From contig CALWHE010000015.1 of NCBI GenBank assembly GCA_944380295.1, forward strand, positions 1 through 35,783: 35,783 bases of DNA, read 5' to 3'. The stretch comes from an uncultured Christensenellaceae bacterium (lineage in GTDB: Bacteria > Bacillota > Clostridia > Christensenellales > UBA3700). The position numbers and the translations under genes were made by a program. Under the pieces are notes generated by a model, which saw nothing but the letters and a program-made list of their open reading frames with translations, had not been told where the DNA came from and did no database searches. Each line of letters begins with the position of its first letter. The stretch's first letter is position 1. Of this stretch, positions 22,556 to 31,387 are shown one piece after another.

Positions 22556-23967
22556 ATCTTACTCCCGGAGGCGGCAAGCTCTTTGAGCGTGCAACCAAGT
22601 TTTATTTGTCCTTTATCCGTCTGCCTTTCCAGTTCCATGAGCGCGATGAACATGTATATCGTGGTCATGAACGGCAGTCCTTCAAACGTTGCCGTATCTA
22701 TTATCGCATAACCTTCCACGCCCAGCATGCCCACAAAAAAGAAGATGTGCCAGGCTCTGCGGACGGAGAGCACCGTGTAATAACGCGAGATATAGAGCCA
22801 TATCATCGCCGCCACTCCCAAAAGTCCCATGCTGCCCAGCGTCTGGAACACGGTGGAGTGGAAGGGATATATCCCGCTTGCCATCTGCAAAACGGAGTTG
22901 TATCCCAAGTAGCCCATGCCCGCTCCGAAGAGAGGGTTTTGCAGGAACTTGTCCAGCGCTTCCAGATAGAGCGCGTCCCTGCTGGACGTTTGCAGTTTGT
23001 CTTCAAAAGTGTTGCCCAGTATCTGTCCCAGCCGCTCGCCGAAAAAGGTAAGCGTGACGGCAAGTCCCGCCAGCACCACCGCAAACACCGTCCAGTAGAG
23101 CGGGTTTTTCCTGTTATAAACGGTCACCGCCGCCGTGCCCGCGATCAGCACGATCACGGTGAAGATCATCGCTCCGCGCGAGTGCGCATAGAGCGTGCAG
23201 ACAAATTCCAGCGCGGTGAGCGCCACCATCGGCAGCAGATTTTTCACGCTCTTGTGCATGAAGTAGAAGTTGAACGCCATGCACACCATCAGCGCGGTGG
23301 GAAACACGTTGCTGTTTGCCCAACCCAGCTCGGGCGCGTAATTATTGGAGCCGATGTCTATGCCTTCCGCCGCCGCCCGCACGTAAAGCGTGAGCGCCTG
23401 CGCCGCTATCAGCATGCCCCAAACCACCATGCTCGACGCGGCATAGTCCCCGAACGCGCATTTGTCCTCGCCGTAAAGTTTGATGAACAAATACAGCATC
23501 AGGGGCAGCACTCCCACGTAGAGAGTGGCGGTAAACCCTTTTGTCGCGTCCCGCAAAGCGGAAGAAAAAGCCCCGCTCAGCAGCATTGCCGCGACCAGCG
23601 CCGCCATGGGCAGCAGATTGAAGGAGCTTTTGTCCAACTTGTTGCGCCTGTAAACGGCGATGTGCACCATCAGTCCGATCGCCGCCGGCAGCGCCGCCAG
23701 CACATACTGCCACAGCTCGCCCGGCATTTCGTCTATGTGCACCACGCAGGGGGCGATGGTGACAAAGGGCAGTATACTCACCCCGTCGCGCACCAGGATA
23801 AGCCCCAGGCAGGCGATCGCGGCAAACACCGCAATGGCGGCAAGCAGATCTTCGTAATACCACAGCAGATACGCCGCCGCCGCCAGGAACACCATATAAA
23901 ACTTTGAATGCACAAAGGCGTCCGCCGTTTCCCGCGTCCGGCGCCAAAGCGCGGCAGCCGTTTTCAA
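22534..23967 (-). CDS. O-antigen ligase/Wzy-like polysaccharide polymerase
   Basis: A 477-residue integral membrane protein with about 10-12 hydrophobic helices and a large extracytoplasmic loop around residues 315-390 containing the NPLFGAGMGYLGYN motif, a hallmark of the Wzy/O-antigen ligase (Wzy_C) superfamily. It would polymerise undecaprenyl-linked repeat units on the outer face of the membrane. The start I list is a TTG overlapping the galE stop; the GGAG ahead of it is only one base away, so a start slightly further in (for example a GTG at residue 19) is possible. Genes on either side are galE and a Wzz-like regulator, the usual company. Confidence 0.85.
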   Translation of the reverse strand: MKTAAALWRRTRETADAFVHSKFYMVFLAAAAYLLWYYEDLLAAIAVFAAIACLGLILVRDGVSILPFVTIAPCVVHIDEMPGELWQYVLAALPAAIGLMVHIAVYRRNKLDKSSFNLLPMAALVAAMLLSGAFSSALRDATKGFTATLYVGVLPLMLYLFIKLYGEDKCAFGDYAASSMVVWGMLIAAQALTLYVRAAAEGIDIGSNNYAPELGWANSNVFPTALMVCMAFNFYFMHKSVKNLLPMVALTALEFVCTLYAHSRGAMIFTVIVLIAGTAAVTVYNRKNPLYWTVFAVVLAGLAVTLTFFGERLGQILGNTFEDKLQTSSRDALYLEALDKFLQNPLFGAGMGYLGYNSVLQMASGIYPFHSTVFQTLGSMGLLGVAAMIWLYISRYYTVLSVRRAWHIFFFVGMLGVEGYAIIDTATFEGLPFMTTIYMFIALMELERQTDKGQIKLGCTLKELAASGSKIWKKKRA

Positions 23968-24977
23968 TCTCCGTAACCGCCGGGATTTTTGCTCTGCCAG
24001 CGCCAGCTGTCTTCACACATGTCTTCAAGTCCGTATTTGCACTTGAAGCCCATCTCTTTTTCCGCCAGAGAGGCGTCTGCGTAACATTCGGCAATGTCGC
24101 CCGCCCTGCGGGGAGCTATCACGTAAGGTATCTTTTTCCCGCTGGCTTTTTCAAACGCCTTCACTATGTCCAGCACGCTGTAACCGTGCCCGGTGCCCAG
24201 GTTATAAGTGACCAGCCCCGGCTTGCTCTCCAACTTTTTCACCGCCAAAGAGTGCGCGTGCGCCAGATCCAGCACGTGGATATAGTCCCTCACGCCCGTG
24301 CCGTCGTGCGTGGGATAATCGTTGCCGAACACATTCAGCTGTTTGAGTTTGCCTATCGCCACCTGCGTGATGTAGGGCATGAGGTTGTTGGGAATGCCGT
24401 TGGGGTCTTCCCCTATCATGCCGCTCTTGTGCGCGCCGATGGGATTGAAATAACGCAAAAGCGCGATGTTCAGGCTGTTGTCCGCTTTGAAGATATAGCG
24501 CAGCATATCCTCTATCATCAGCTTGGTGTGCCCGTAAGGGTTGGTGACGGAAAGCGGAAAATCTTCTTTGATCGGCACGCTCTTTGGCTGACCGTAAACG
24601 GTGGCGGAAGAGGAGAACACAAAGTTCTTGCAACCGAACTCCCTCATCACTTTGAGTATGTTCAAAGTATTGGTAAGATTGTTGATATAATACTCCAGCG
24701 GCTTGGCGCACGATTCGCCCACCGCTTTAAGACCCGCAAAATGTATTACGCAGTCTATTTTTTCTTTGGAAAAGATCTCGCGCACCTTCTCTATGTCGCA
24801 CAGATCGAATTGATAAAATTTCACGTCCCTGCCGCACAGCTCGCGCACGCGCCTCACCGCCTCGAACTTGCTGTTGCACAAATTGTCCGCAATGATGGGA
24901 TCGTATCCGTTTTCCACCAGGTCTATGACCGTATGGCTGCCGATATAACCGGCGCCGCCCGTGACCAAAACGCTCAT
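23964..24977 (-). CDS. galE: UDP-glucose 4-epimerase
   Basis: A 337-residue short-chain dehydrogenase-type epimerase interconverting UDP-Glc and UDP-Gal, often also the N-acetyl forms. NAD-binding VTGGAGYIGSH is at the N-terminus, followed by HFAGLKAVGES, the catalytic SSSATVYG (Ser/Thr) and YGHTKLMIE (YxxxK), and the LRYFNPIGAH segment. Full length. It lies between a NahK-like kinase and the Wzy-like polymerase, so it can feed activated galactose or galactosamine into the glycan, or recycle salvaged sugar. Confidence 0.96.
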   Translation of the reverse strand: MSVLVTGGAGYIGSHTVIDLVENGYDPIIADNLCNSKFEAVRRVRELCGRDVKFYQFDLCDIEKVREIFSKEKIDCVIHFAGLKAVGESCAKPLEYYINNLTNTLNILKVMREFGCKNFVFSSSATVYGQPKSVPIKEDFPLSVTNPYGHTKLMIEDMLRYIFKADNSLNIALLRYFNPIGAHKSGMIGEDPNGIPNNLMPYITQVAIGKLKQLNVFGNDYPTHDGTGVRDYIHVLDLAHAHSLAVKKLESKPGLVTYNLGTGHGYSVLDIVKAFEKASGKKIPYVIAPRRAGDIAECYADASLAEKEMGFKCKYGLEDMCEDSWRWQSKNPGGYGD

Positions 24978-25005
24978 TTTGCCGCCTCCTTCGATTTTAT
25001 GTTTT

Positions 25006-26109
25006 TCATTTAATTTCGGAGCAGATGTCTTCCACCGTTTTGTGCATGAAACCGGCGTTTTGTTCCATCTCCTCCACCAGTCTGAACTGCGTGCGGCATC
25101 TGACCAGATTATGCTCCGGATAAGCCGTCTTAAAGTATACGTCGCCCTCCAGATAATCGGTCAAAAAGCGCATTCCGCACTCAAACGTCATCAGCATCGC
25201 CCCCTCGGGGAGCAGACTGCGTTCTTTTTCCGTTATGCCGTCGCCCAAACCGTGCATGAATCCGCGCGTGAATGCGGCGAAATTTTCCTTGTCAAAGTGC
25301 ACCTTGCCCAAATCTTTTTCGTCCTCTGCCGCCGTGGAACAGCCCACCCTGATGGCGTCGCCGAAGTCATAAAGCAAACTGCCCGGCATCACCGTGTCCA
25401 GATCTATCACGCAGATGGCTTTTTTACTGGCGGTGTCTATGAGCACGTTGTTGAGCTTGGTGTCGTTATGCGTGACGCGCAGCGGTATCTCTCCGTTTTT
25501 GAGCGCGTTCACGATAATGCTCGTCTTTTCTTTGCGGGCGCGCGCGAAGGCGATAAGGTCTTTCACCCCGGCAGCCCTGCCCGCCTTGTCCGCGGCAATG
25601 GCTTTTTCCAGGTTTTCATACCTCTTCACCGTGTTGTGAAAATCGGGGATGACTTCTATCAAAGAAGCGGCGTCAAAGCCCTGCAACCTTCTGATAAAAA
25701 GTCCGAACGCCCTGCCCGCGTCGGCAAACATTTCGCTGCTTTCCGCAATCAAAAAAGCGTCCGTGTTCTCTATGAGCTGAGTCATGCGCCACACTTCCCC
25801 TTCCTTGTCCACATAATATGCCGCTCCCTGCGTGGTGGGTATCAGCCGCAGACATTCCCTGTCCGGGTCTCCGCCCTCCTGCTTGATGATGGGACGCAAA
25901 TATGCCGTCACCGCCGCAAAGTTGTTCATCAGCGCGGTGGGGTGCGGAAAAACGTGCGAATTCAGCTTTTGCAGAATATACCTGTGCACGCCGCCCCCGC
26001 TGGCGCAGGTGACGGCGTAAGTATCGTTGATGTGCCCGTTTCCGAACGGTTGCACGTCAAGGCAATTCCCCTCAACGGAGAATTGCCCTGCAATGTCAAA
26101 AAGGTCCAT
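25006..26109 (-). CDS. NahK-like N-acetylhexosamine 1-kinase / APH-family sugar kinase
   Basis: A 367-residue kinase of the aminoglycoside phosphotransferase fold. The glycine loop is PFGNGHINDTY (21-31), the catalytic HNDTKLNN is at 214-221 and the metal-binding IDLDT at 235-239. Overall length and the GHINDTY start match the NahK family, which phosphorylates GlcNAc or GalNAc at C1 for later uridylylation. The neighbour galE is also the partner of nahK in the bifidobacterial lacto-N-biose/galacto-N-biose cluster. A different sugar is possible, and no galT-like uridylyltransferase is in the window. It lies 27 bases after the surface protein gene. Confidence 0.8.
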   Translation of the reverse strand: MDLFDIAGQFSVEGNCLDVQPFGNGHINDTYAVTCASGGGVHRYILQKLNSHVFPHPTALMNNFAAVTAYLRPIIKQEGGDPDRECLRLIPTTQGAAYYVDKEGEVWRMTQLIENTDAFLIAESSEMFADAGRAFGLFIRRLQGFDAASLIEVIPDFHNTVKRYENLEKAIAADKAGRAAGVKDLIAFARARKEKTSIIVNALKNGEIPLRVTHNDTKLNNVLIDTASKKAICVIDLDTVMPGSLLYDFGDAIRVGCSTAAEDEKDLGKVHFDKENFAAFTRGFMHGLGDGITEKERSLLPEGAMLMTFECGMRFLTDYLEGDVYFKTAYPEHNLVRCRTQFRLVEEMEQNAGFMHKTVEDICSEIK

Positions 26110-26136
26110 TAAACTTTTCCTTTTGTTGCGGAAGTA

Positions 26137-27792
26137 TTATTCTTCCTTGTTTTCGGCTTCGCCGCCTTCACCCGCGGTTTCCGCAGCAGCCTTGTTCTTT
26201 TTCTTGCCGATGACGCCCTTCTTGGCAAGCACCACCAGGGTGACGATCAACGCGATCAGCACCGCAGCGCCCACGCCGACGCCCACGCCTACTTTGCCCC
26301 ACTTGGTGAGCAGCGCGCCCTTGTCAAAGCTGTAAAGGGAAGTCAGGTTACCGTCAGCGTCCGCCACGGTGACGGTATCGCCGCTGTAAGCGAATTCCTG
26401 TATCTGATTGTTGGTAGCGCTACCGTAAGCATACAGACCCAAAATAGCGGATATCTGAGTTTCCTTCTGTTCATCGGTGGGATCCTTGATATTCACGTCA
26501 TCATCGGTGGCAAGGGAATAGACCCTGATAGCCCTTCTGATAACGCCGGTATCCCAAACTTCATATCTCAAAGTCAAGTCCTTCGTGATACGACCGTGAT
26601 CGGTATCGAACGCCACAAAGTCAACGATGCTGCCCTGCAGGGAGCTGAGCTCGCCGCCGGTAACGATGTCCCAATCATAAACGGCGTCCGTCAGCTTGAC
26701 GTCTATCACATAATAAGTGTGTCCTTCTATGGTCTTCGCCTCTATCTTGCTGTTTGTCTTGTCAAAGGTATCGTCCGTCACCATATAGTTGGAGATGCCG
26801 TCGCCGCGGCTGGGCAGAGCCTTGTAATGCCTGTCACGGTTGAAGCCCACATATTGAGGGACCATCTTGCCTTCGGTATAATCCCAAGCGTTTTCGTCCC
26901 ATACATAGAACGTGCCGCCGCCGAAGTTGCCGTCGCTGCCCTTGTATTCCACATAGATGACCTTGTTACCTTCATCGTCCATGTTCTTGGTGTTCTTACT
27001 GCTGCGGTAATCGCCGAGCTTTTCATTATAGAGCTTTTCATCATCGCCGGTGTAGACTTTATAATCGGGATTGTCGACATTGGCATTCACTCTGACCTTT
27101 CTGTCAAACTTAGCCTGGCTCTCGCTGTAACTGACGTTGCTGGGAGTGGAGATATTGGGATCGCCGAGCCAAGTAGTGCTTATGCCCGCGGGAGCGTTTT
27201 TATCGGGATGCATGCCCGTATCGCCGCGCTGGGAATAATATTGATTGGTGGAAGCCACATATGCGCTCTTGGACCAGGCTCCGAAGCTTTCCTGGATACC
27301 CAGGTTATCTATTGCCGCCACGCCTATCTGATCCATCTGGCTGATGGTCTGTTCGTAAGTGCTGCCGTCCGCCATATCCACATCCATCCAGCTTGCATAT
27401 TGCGTGATGGGCAGATCCTTGCCTGCCAACATGCCGCCGGTAACGTGCACATTGATGTTACTCACCGTGTTGGTGACCTGCGCCCTTTCCGTAACGTTTT
27501 TCTGATTTTCACGCATGGTCTGATAAGCCGTCCACGCGTCCATATCGGAAGTTATGGGTTTAAGCGTATAGCCCTCGTTCACCTTCACATCGCTCGCCGT
27601 CACATAACCGGAAAAACCGGGAGTCGTGGCGTCGGCGTCAAGTCTGGGATAGGAAGGATAAAGATCGGGCTTTTCGTTAAGTTTATCCCAAGCTCCCACT
27701 TCTTCCGCCAAGGCAACGCCGCACGCGGAGAAAGCGATGACGCTGATCAATACCACTGCGAGTATGAGCGTCAACGTAAACTTTTTGTTCAT
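26137..27792 (-). CDS. Membrane-anchored surface protein of unknown function
   Basis: A 551-residue exported protein. The N-terminal 29 residues form a signal peptide (Lys-rich start, hydrophobic core, ALA-EE as a likely cleavage site; the SAC inside could also be read as a poor lipobox). A long Asp/Asn/Tyr/Gly-rich ectodomain of about 460 residues follows, with no recognised enzyme motif. A C-terminal helix (VGVGVGVGAAVLIALIVTLV) and a basic then acidic tail (KKKNKAAA...GEAENKEE) anchor it. There is no LPxTG. It is the first gene of the surface-carbohydrate operon with its own good promoter, so it may be a major surface component or glycan acceptor; that role is inference. GAGGTGG precedes the ATG. 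Confidence 0.8.
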   Translation of the reverse strand: MNKKFTLTLILAVVLISVIAFSACGVALAEEVGAWDKLNEKPDLYPSYPRLDADATTPGFSGYVTASDVKVNEGYTLKPITSDMDAWTAYQTMRENQKNVTERAQVTNTVSNINVHVTGGMLAGKDLPITQYASWMDVDMADGSTYEQTISQMDQIGVAAIDNLGIQESFGAWSKSAYVASTNQYYSQRGDTGMHPDKNAPAGISTTWLGDPNISTPSNVSYSESQAKFDRKVRVNANVDNPDYKVYTGDDEKLYNEKLGDYRSSKNTKNMDDEGNKVIYVEYKGSDGNFGGGTFYVWDENAWDYTEGKMVPQYVGFNRDRHYKALPSRGDGISNYMVTDDTFDKTNSKIEAKTIEGHTYYVIDVKLTDAVYDWDIVTGGELSSLQGSIVDFVAFDTDHGRITKDLTLRYEVWDTGVIRRAIRVYSLATDDDVNIKDPTDEQKETQISAILGLYAYGSATNNQIQEFAYSGDTVTVADADGNLTSLYSFDKGALLTKWGKVGVGVGVGAAVLIALIVTLVVLAKKGVIGKKKNKAAAETAGEGGEAENKEE

Positions 27793-27836
27793 AATCCACC
27801 TCTTTTATTCTTTTACGTCCATTCGGCCGCATTTTG

Positions 27837-27865
27837 ATTTTACTATATTTGCGCCCGCTTGTAAA
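27837..27865 (-). promoter_or_regulatory. Promoter of the surface-carbohydrate operon
   Basis: Minus strand TTTACA (27865-27860), 17-bp spacer, TAAAAT (27842-27837), about 45 bases ahead of the surface protein start. It is the only good promoter upstream of seven closely packed minus genes. Confidence 0.7.
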
Positions 27866-28028
27866 GCGTTAATTATTAAAATATCCCTTACTCCGCCCCT
27901 TTTCCGCCGCGTTTTTCACCTTTGGTTATTAAATAGCCGCATTTGTCTGTGTTTATGTCAAGATAAGGTAAACTTTGCCGCCCCGCAAAAGAGCCTGCGG
28001 CGTCTTGCCGACGGCGGAAAAATGCCGC

Positions 28029-28057
28029 TTGACTATTGGCGCGTGCGGAATTATAAT
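28029..28057 (+). promoter_or_regulatory. Promoter of the GH20-nagA operon
   Basis: TTGACT (28029-28034), 17-bp spacer, TATAAT (28052-28057), 42 bases before the GH20-like start. The 27866-28028 stretch between the two divergent promoters shows no further gene. Confidence 0.8.
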
Positions 28058-28099
28058 GTAAGCGTAACAAATCAAAAAAGCGAAAACGGAATCAGGAAG

Positions 28100-29674
28100 A
28101 TGTTAAAAATAATACCTTATCCCAACAAGGTGCGCCTGCGCGAAGGCACTCTCCGCCTGGAAGGCACCGTCACCGTGAGCTGTCCGGAGCGTTATGCGGA
28201 CATTGCGGAAGATTTCACCTCCGCCCTGCGCCGGAGCCTGCCTTCCGTGCACATAGAAGAAGACGGCGCTTTGAAGATAGACTTCAACTTGGTGACCGAT
28301 TACGGTCAGGAGGAGTATTCTCTGGAAGTCACCTCGGCGGGCATAGACGTGCGCGCTTCCAAAGCGGCGGGCTTTATCTACGCCTGCCGCACCCTTTATC
28401 AGATGCTGGAATTGCACAAATTCCACGCCGCGGGCGCGCAGCTGCCCCATTGTTACATTTCCGACAAGCCGCGCTTCCGCTGGCGCGGACTGCTCCTGGA
28501 CGAAGCGCGCCACTTTTTCGGCAAGGAAGAGGTGCTGCGCCTTTTGGAGATCATGTCCATGCACAAGCTCAACGCGCTGTGCTGGCATTTGTCGGACGAC
28601 CAGGGGTGGAGGATAGAGAGCAAGCGTTATCCGTTGCTGCACGAGATAGGCTCGCGCCGTTCTGATACGCAGATAGGCGGAGTGCGTTCGGGCAAATTCC
28701 GCGGACAGGGGCACGAAGGCTTTTACACGCAGGAGGACGTCAGGGAGATAATCGCCAAAGCGCATTCTCTGGGCATACTCGTCATGCCGGAGATATCTCT
28801 GCCCACGCACGCGGGGGCGCTGACGGCGGCATATCCCACCCTCACCTGTTCCGACCAGAGCATGCCCGTTGCCACCACGTTCGGCGACAAGGGCACGCTT
28901 TTGTGCGCGGGCAGAGCGGAAGTGCGCGAATTTTTGCACGGCTTGCTGCAAGAGATATGCGAGCTTTTCCCCTCGCCTTACATCTCCGTGAGCGCCGCCA
29001 ATCTGCATGCGGAATACTGGCTCAAATGCGAAGCCTGCCGCAAATACATGCAGGAACGCTTTATGCACGACCCCAAGCAGTTGCAGTCCGACCTGATGAA
29101 TTTCATCTCCGACTCGCTCAAACGGCTGGGCAGGCGCATGCTGTGCCAAAACGCCGCCATGGCGGACGGCATGAGCCGCGACATCATCGGCGTTTACGCC
29201 ACAGGCGAGCGCGATCTTTCCCTGCCCGATCAGCTGCGCTGGGGCAGGAGCTACATCATCTCCAAGCCGGGCTATCTGAACTTTGACGCGCCTTATTGCT
29301 CGCTACCGCTGCGCAAGACATACGAATACGACCCGGACAAAGAATTGAAGGGCTGCCGCTTTTTGCACGGCAAGGTGATGGGCTTGCAGGCAAGCCTGTG
29401 GACGGAGTGGATATACGACCGTGAAAAGCTGGATCTGTGCCTGTTTCCGCGCATGGCGGCGCTGGCGGAGGCAAGCTGGACGGAACCTTCGGAAAAATCT
29501 TGGAGCTCTTTTAAGGCGCGCCTTGCGCCCTACCGCGAGCTGTTGGACGGCAGCGGCGTGAATTATGCCAAGGACAAGATATGCAATAACCGCAACCCTC
29601 TGTCGCGGTATAGAAAATTGTATTATTACAATATAATGGACCAATATTTGGAGGTCAGGGAGAACAGAAAATGA
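28100..29674 (+). CDS. GH20 beta-N-acetylhexosaminidase homologue lacking catalytic residues
   Basis: A 524-residue protein with the GH20 layout: an N-terminal GH20b-like domain (about 1-120), then a TIM barrel starting KPRFRWRGLLLDEARHFF, the CWHLSDDQGWRIESKRYP block and a C-terminal TEWIYDREKLDLCLFPRMAALAEASWT. No signal peptide, so cytoplasmic. The substrate-assisted catalytic motif is gone: the strand that should read HIGGDE reads SVSAAN (residues 296-301), aligned through the following W307 and C310/C313, so Asp is Ala300 and Glu is Asn301. PEIDxPGH is PEISLPTH (230-237). It is likely non-hydrolytic or uses other chemistry. The frame is intact and coupled to nagA (ATGA). Confidence 0.85.
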   Translation: MLKIIPYPNKVRLREGTLRLEGTVTVSCPERYADIAEDFTSALRRSLPSVHIEEDGALKIDFNLVTDYGQEEYSLEVTSAGIDVRASKAAGFIYACRTLYQMLELHKFHAAGAQLPHCYISDKPRFRWRGLLLDEARHFFGKEEVLRLLEIMSMHKLNALCWHLSDDQGWRIESKRYPLLHEIGSRRSDTQIGGVRSGKFRGQGHEGFYTQEDVREIIAKAHSLGILVMPEISLPTHAGALTAAYPTLTCSDQSMPVATTFGDKGTLLCAGRAEVREFLHGLLQEICELFPSPYISVSAANLHAEYWLKCEACRKYMQERFMHDPKQLQSDLMNFISDSLKRLGRRMLCQNAAMADGMSRDIIGVYATGERDLSLPDQLRWGRSYIISKPGYLNFDAPYCSLPLRKTYEYDPDKELKGCRFLHGKVMGLQASLWTEWIYDREKLDLCLFPRMAALAEASWTEPSEKSWSSFKARLAPYRELLDGSGVNYAKDKICNNRNPLSRYRKLYYYNIMDQYLEVRENRK

Positions 29675-30807
29675 AAAAGACTTTGAAAAACGTGCGCCCC
29701 TTTTCCGGCGGCAGACTGCTGCCCCTTTGCAACATCGTCACGGAAGAGGGCAAAATAATTTCTTTGGGCAAAGAGAGCGAAGGCGAGATATATGACGGCA
29801 AAGGCGCGATCGCCTGCGCCGGCTTTATCGACGTTCACACGCACGGCGGCTGGGGCAAAGACTGCATGGAACCGACATACGAAGCGATAGACACGGTGGC
29901 GAGGTATCATCTTTCCACCGGCATCACCACCTTCTGTCCCACCACCATGACGGCGGACATAGCGGACATAGAGGCGGCTCTTGCCAATATGCGCGCTTAC
30001 AAGACGCGCGGCGCACGCCTTGCCGGAGCGCACCTGGAAGGACCTTTCCTCTCCGCCAAAGCCGCCGGCGCGCACCCCTTGGACAAGCTGCGCGACCCGG
30101 ACAAGGAAAACACCGTCTTCATCGCCCGCAACCGCGACGCGGTGCGCCGCATCACCGTGGCTCCCGATCTCTCCGGCGCGCCCTTTGTCACCGCGCTATG
30201 CAGGGATATGGGTATCCAGGTATCCATCGGTCATGACGGCAGCATAGACGACGAGATATACGCATGCATAAACGCGGGCGCGACTTCCGTCACGCATATG
30301 GGCAACTGCACTTCGCACGCTTCCCGCCGTTACCCCTCTCCCAAAAAGCATTTGGGGCTGTTTGAAACCGCGCTTGCGGACGAGAGGCTGGTCTGCGAAG
30401 TGATAGCGGACGACCGCCACGTGCCCGACGCTCTCTTTAAGATATTCTACCGCCTCAAAGGCAGCGCGGGCATCTGCTTTGTATCCGATTCTCTCTCCGT
30501 TGCCGGCATGTCGGAGGGCGATTACTTTTTGGGCAGCGGCGAAAGCGCGCAAAAAATACGCATAGAAGACGGCGTTGCCGTGCTGCCGGACAAACACACT
30601 TATGCCGGTTCCGTCACGCCGATATCCAAAATGGTTTCCCGGCTTTACGAACAGGGCTATCCGGCGGAAGATCTGTTGACCATGGCGACCCTGACCCCCG
30701 CCAAACTGGTGGGACTGAACGACCGCGGCGATCTGCGCCCCGGCATGCTGGCGGATATAAACCTGCTGGACGATCGCCTCAACGTGCTTGAAACAAAAAT
30801 GCTGTAA
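29671..30807 (+). CDS. nagA: N-acetylglucosamine-6-phosphate deacetylase
   Basis: A 378-residue amidohydrolase removing the acetyl group from GlcNAc-6-P in amino-sugar breakdown or cell-wall recycling. Metal and active-site motifs in order: GFIDVHTHGGWG, GAHLEGPFLS (Glu), VSIGHDG (His), VTHMGNCTSH (His; the commoner form is THLFNAM), EVIADDRHV and the catalytic Asp in FVSDSLSVAG. Length is normal. The ATG overlaps the GH20-like stop (ATGA), so the two proteins are made together. No nagB or GlcNAc transporter is in the window. Confidence 0.95.
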   Translation: MKKTLKNVRPFSGGRLLPLCNIVTEEGKIISLGKESEGEIYDGKGAIACAGFIDVHTHGGWGKDCMEPTYEAIDTVARYHLSTGITTFCPTTMTADIADIEAALANMRAYKTRGARLAGAHLEGPFLSAKAAGAHPLDKLRDPDKENTVFIARNRDAVRRITVAPDLSGAPFVTALCRDMGIQVSIGHDGSIDDEIYACINAGATSVTHMGNCTSHASRRYPSPKKHLGLFETALADERLVCEVIADDRHVPDALFKIFYRLKGSAGICFVSDSLSVAGMSEGDYFLGSGESAQKIRIEDGVAVLPDKHTYAGSVTPISKMVSRLYEQGYPAEDLLTMATLTPAKLVGLNDRGDLRPGMLADINLLDDRLNVLETKML

Positions 30808-30830
30808 GCCGTCTGAGGCTCAACGAAAAC

Positions 30831-30872
30831 GGCGCGCGATGAGCAAAGGCTTGTCGCGCGCCGTGTTTTTTT
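30831..30872 (+). terminator. Terminator after nagA
   Basis: Perfect 9-bp stem GGCGCGCGA (30831-30839) with TCGCGCGCC (30854-30862), 14-base loop, then GTG and a run of seven T. Confidence 0.88.
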
Positions 30873-30973
30873 GCGGCGCGTTCCGCGCCGCCCTTTGTTA
30901 TCCTTATATCTCCCGCACATGCGCGCAAAGAAAAACGGCATATCCCGATGACGTTTACGCCGCTCAAAGGCGC

Positions 30974-31003
30974 GAAAAACGCCCCCGCAGGGGCGCCTTT
31001 TTG
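30974..31003. terminator. Bidirectional terminator
   Basis: Stem CGCCCC (30980-30985) with GGGGCG (30990-30995), flanked by A5 on one side and T5 on the other, so it works on both strands. It lies 28 bases past the stop of the truncated gene fragment, on its strand. The 30873-30973 stretch shows no gene I would support. Confidence 0.75.
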
Positions 31004-31030
31004 CCTGTCTTATCGCTGCTTTTCGCCGCG

Positions 31031-31351
31031 TTATCGGCGGCGGATATCCGGAGCGGAAAAGAGCGCGCGGGCGAGATGTTCCGCATAGCCGCTCCGCCTT
31101 TGCGAGGTCAATTTGATCATCATCGGCGTGCGGGCATAAGTCTTGTAACGGCTCATGTCCACGCCGCGATATTTGGTGCCGGCATATTCGGACGGATCGA
31201 GCGCAAAAGCAACGCAGGGGGTCTTGCCGCGGAAAACCACCTTTGCTATCAATCTCCTGCCGCAGAAAACGCCCAGATGTTTGCGGCTCTCGCGCGAGCG
31301 CAGCCCGTATTCATGCGCCACGGCGATCACGCCGTTTATCCTGGCGGTGAA
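31031..31351 (-). pseudogene. Gene fragment truncated by the IS30 element
   Basis: A minus-strand frame of about 107 residues begins abruptly as FTARINGVIAVAHEYG after a stop 10 bases inside the IS boundary, without start codon or ribosome binding site of its own (a GTG at 31330 is possible but unsupported). The sequence RRLIAKVVFRGKTPCVAFAL, DPSEYAGTKYRGVDMSRYKT and TPMMIKLTSQRRSGYAEHL resembles a domain I have seen in uncharacterised Clostridia proteins, which starts with a similar SFTAKLI segment. So the domain appears to be cut right at its first strand. The N-terminal part is not found beyond the IS. Confidence 0.6.
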
Positions 31352-31387
31352 TTATACTATTAAGTGCAACAGTTGAGAGAAAAAAGG

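Noticed and set aside
27888..28070. Short minus-strand ORF in the divergent promoter gap
   Set aside because: It crosses the GH20 promoter, has no ribosome binding site and no recognisable product.
30788..31363. Plus-strand 191-codon ORF between nagA and the IS
   Set aside because: It overlaps the nagA end, two terminators and the antisense of the truncated gene, and its composition is shadow-like.
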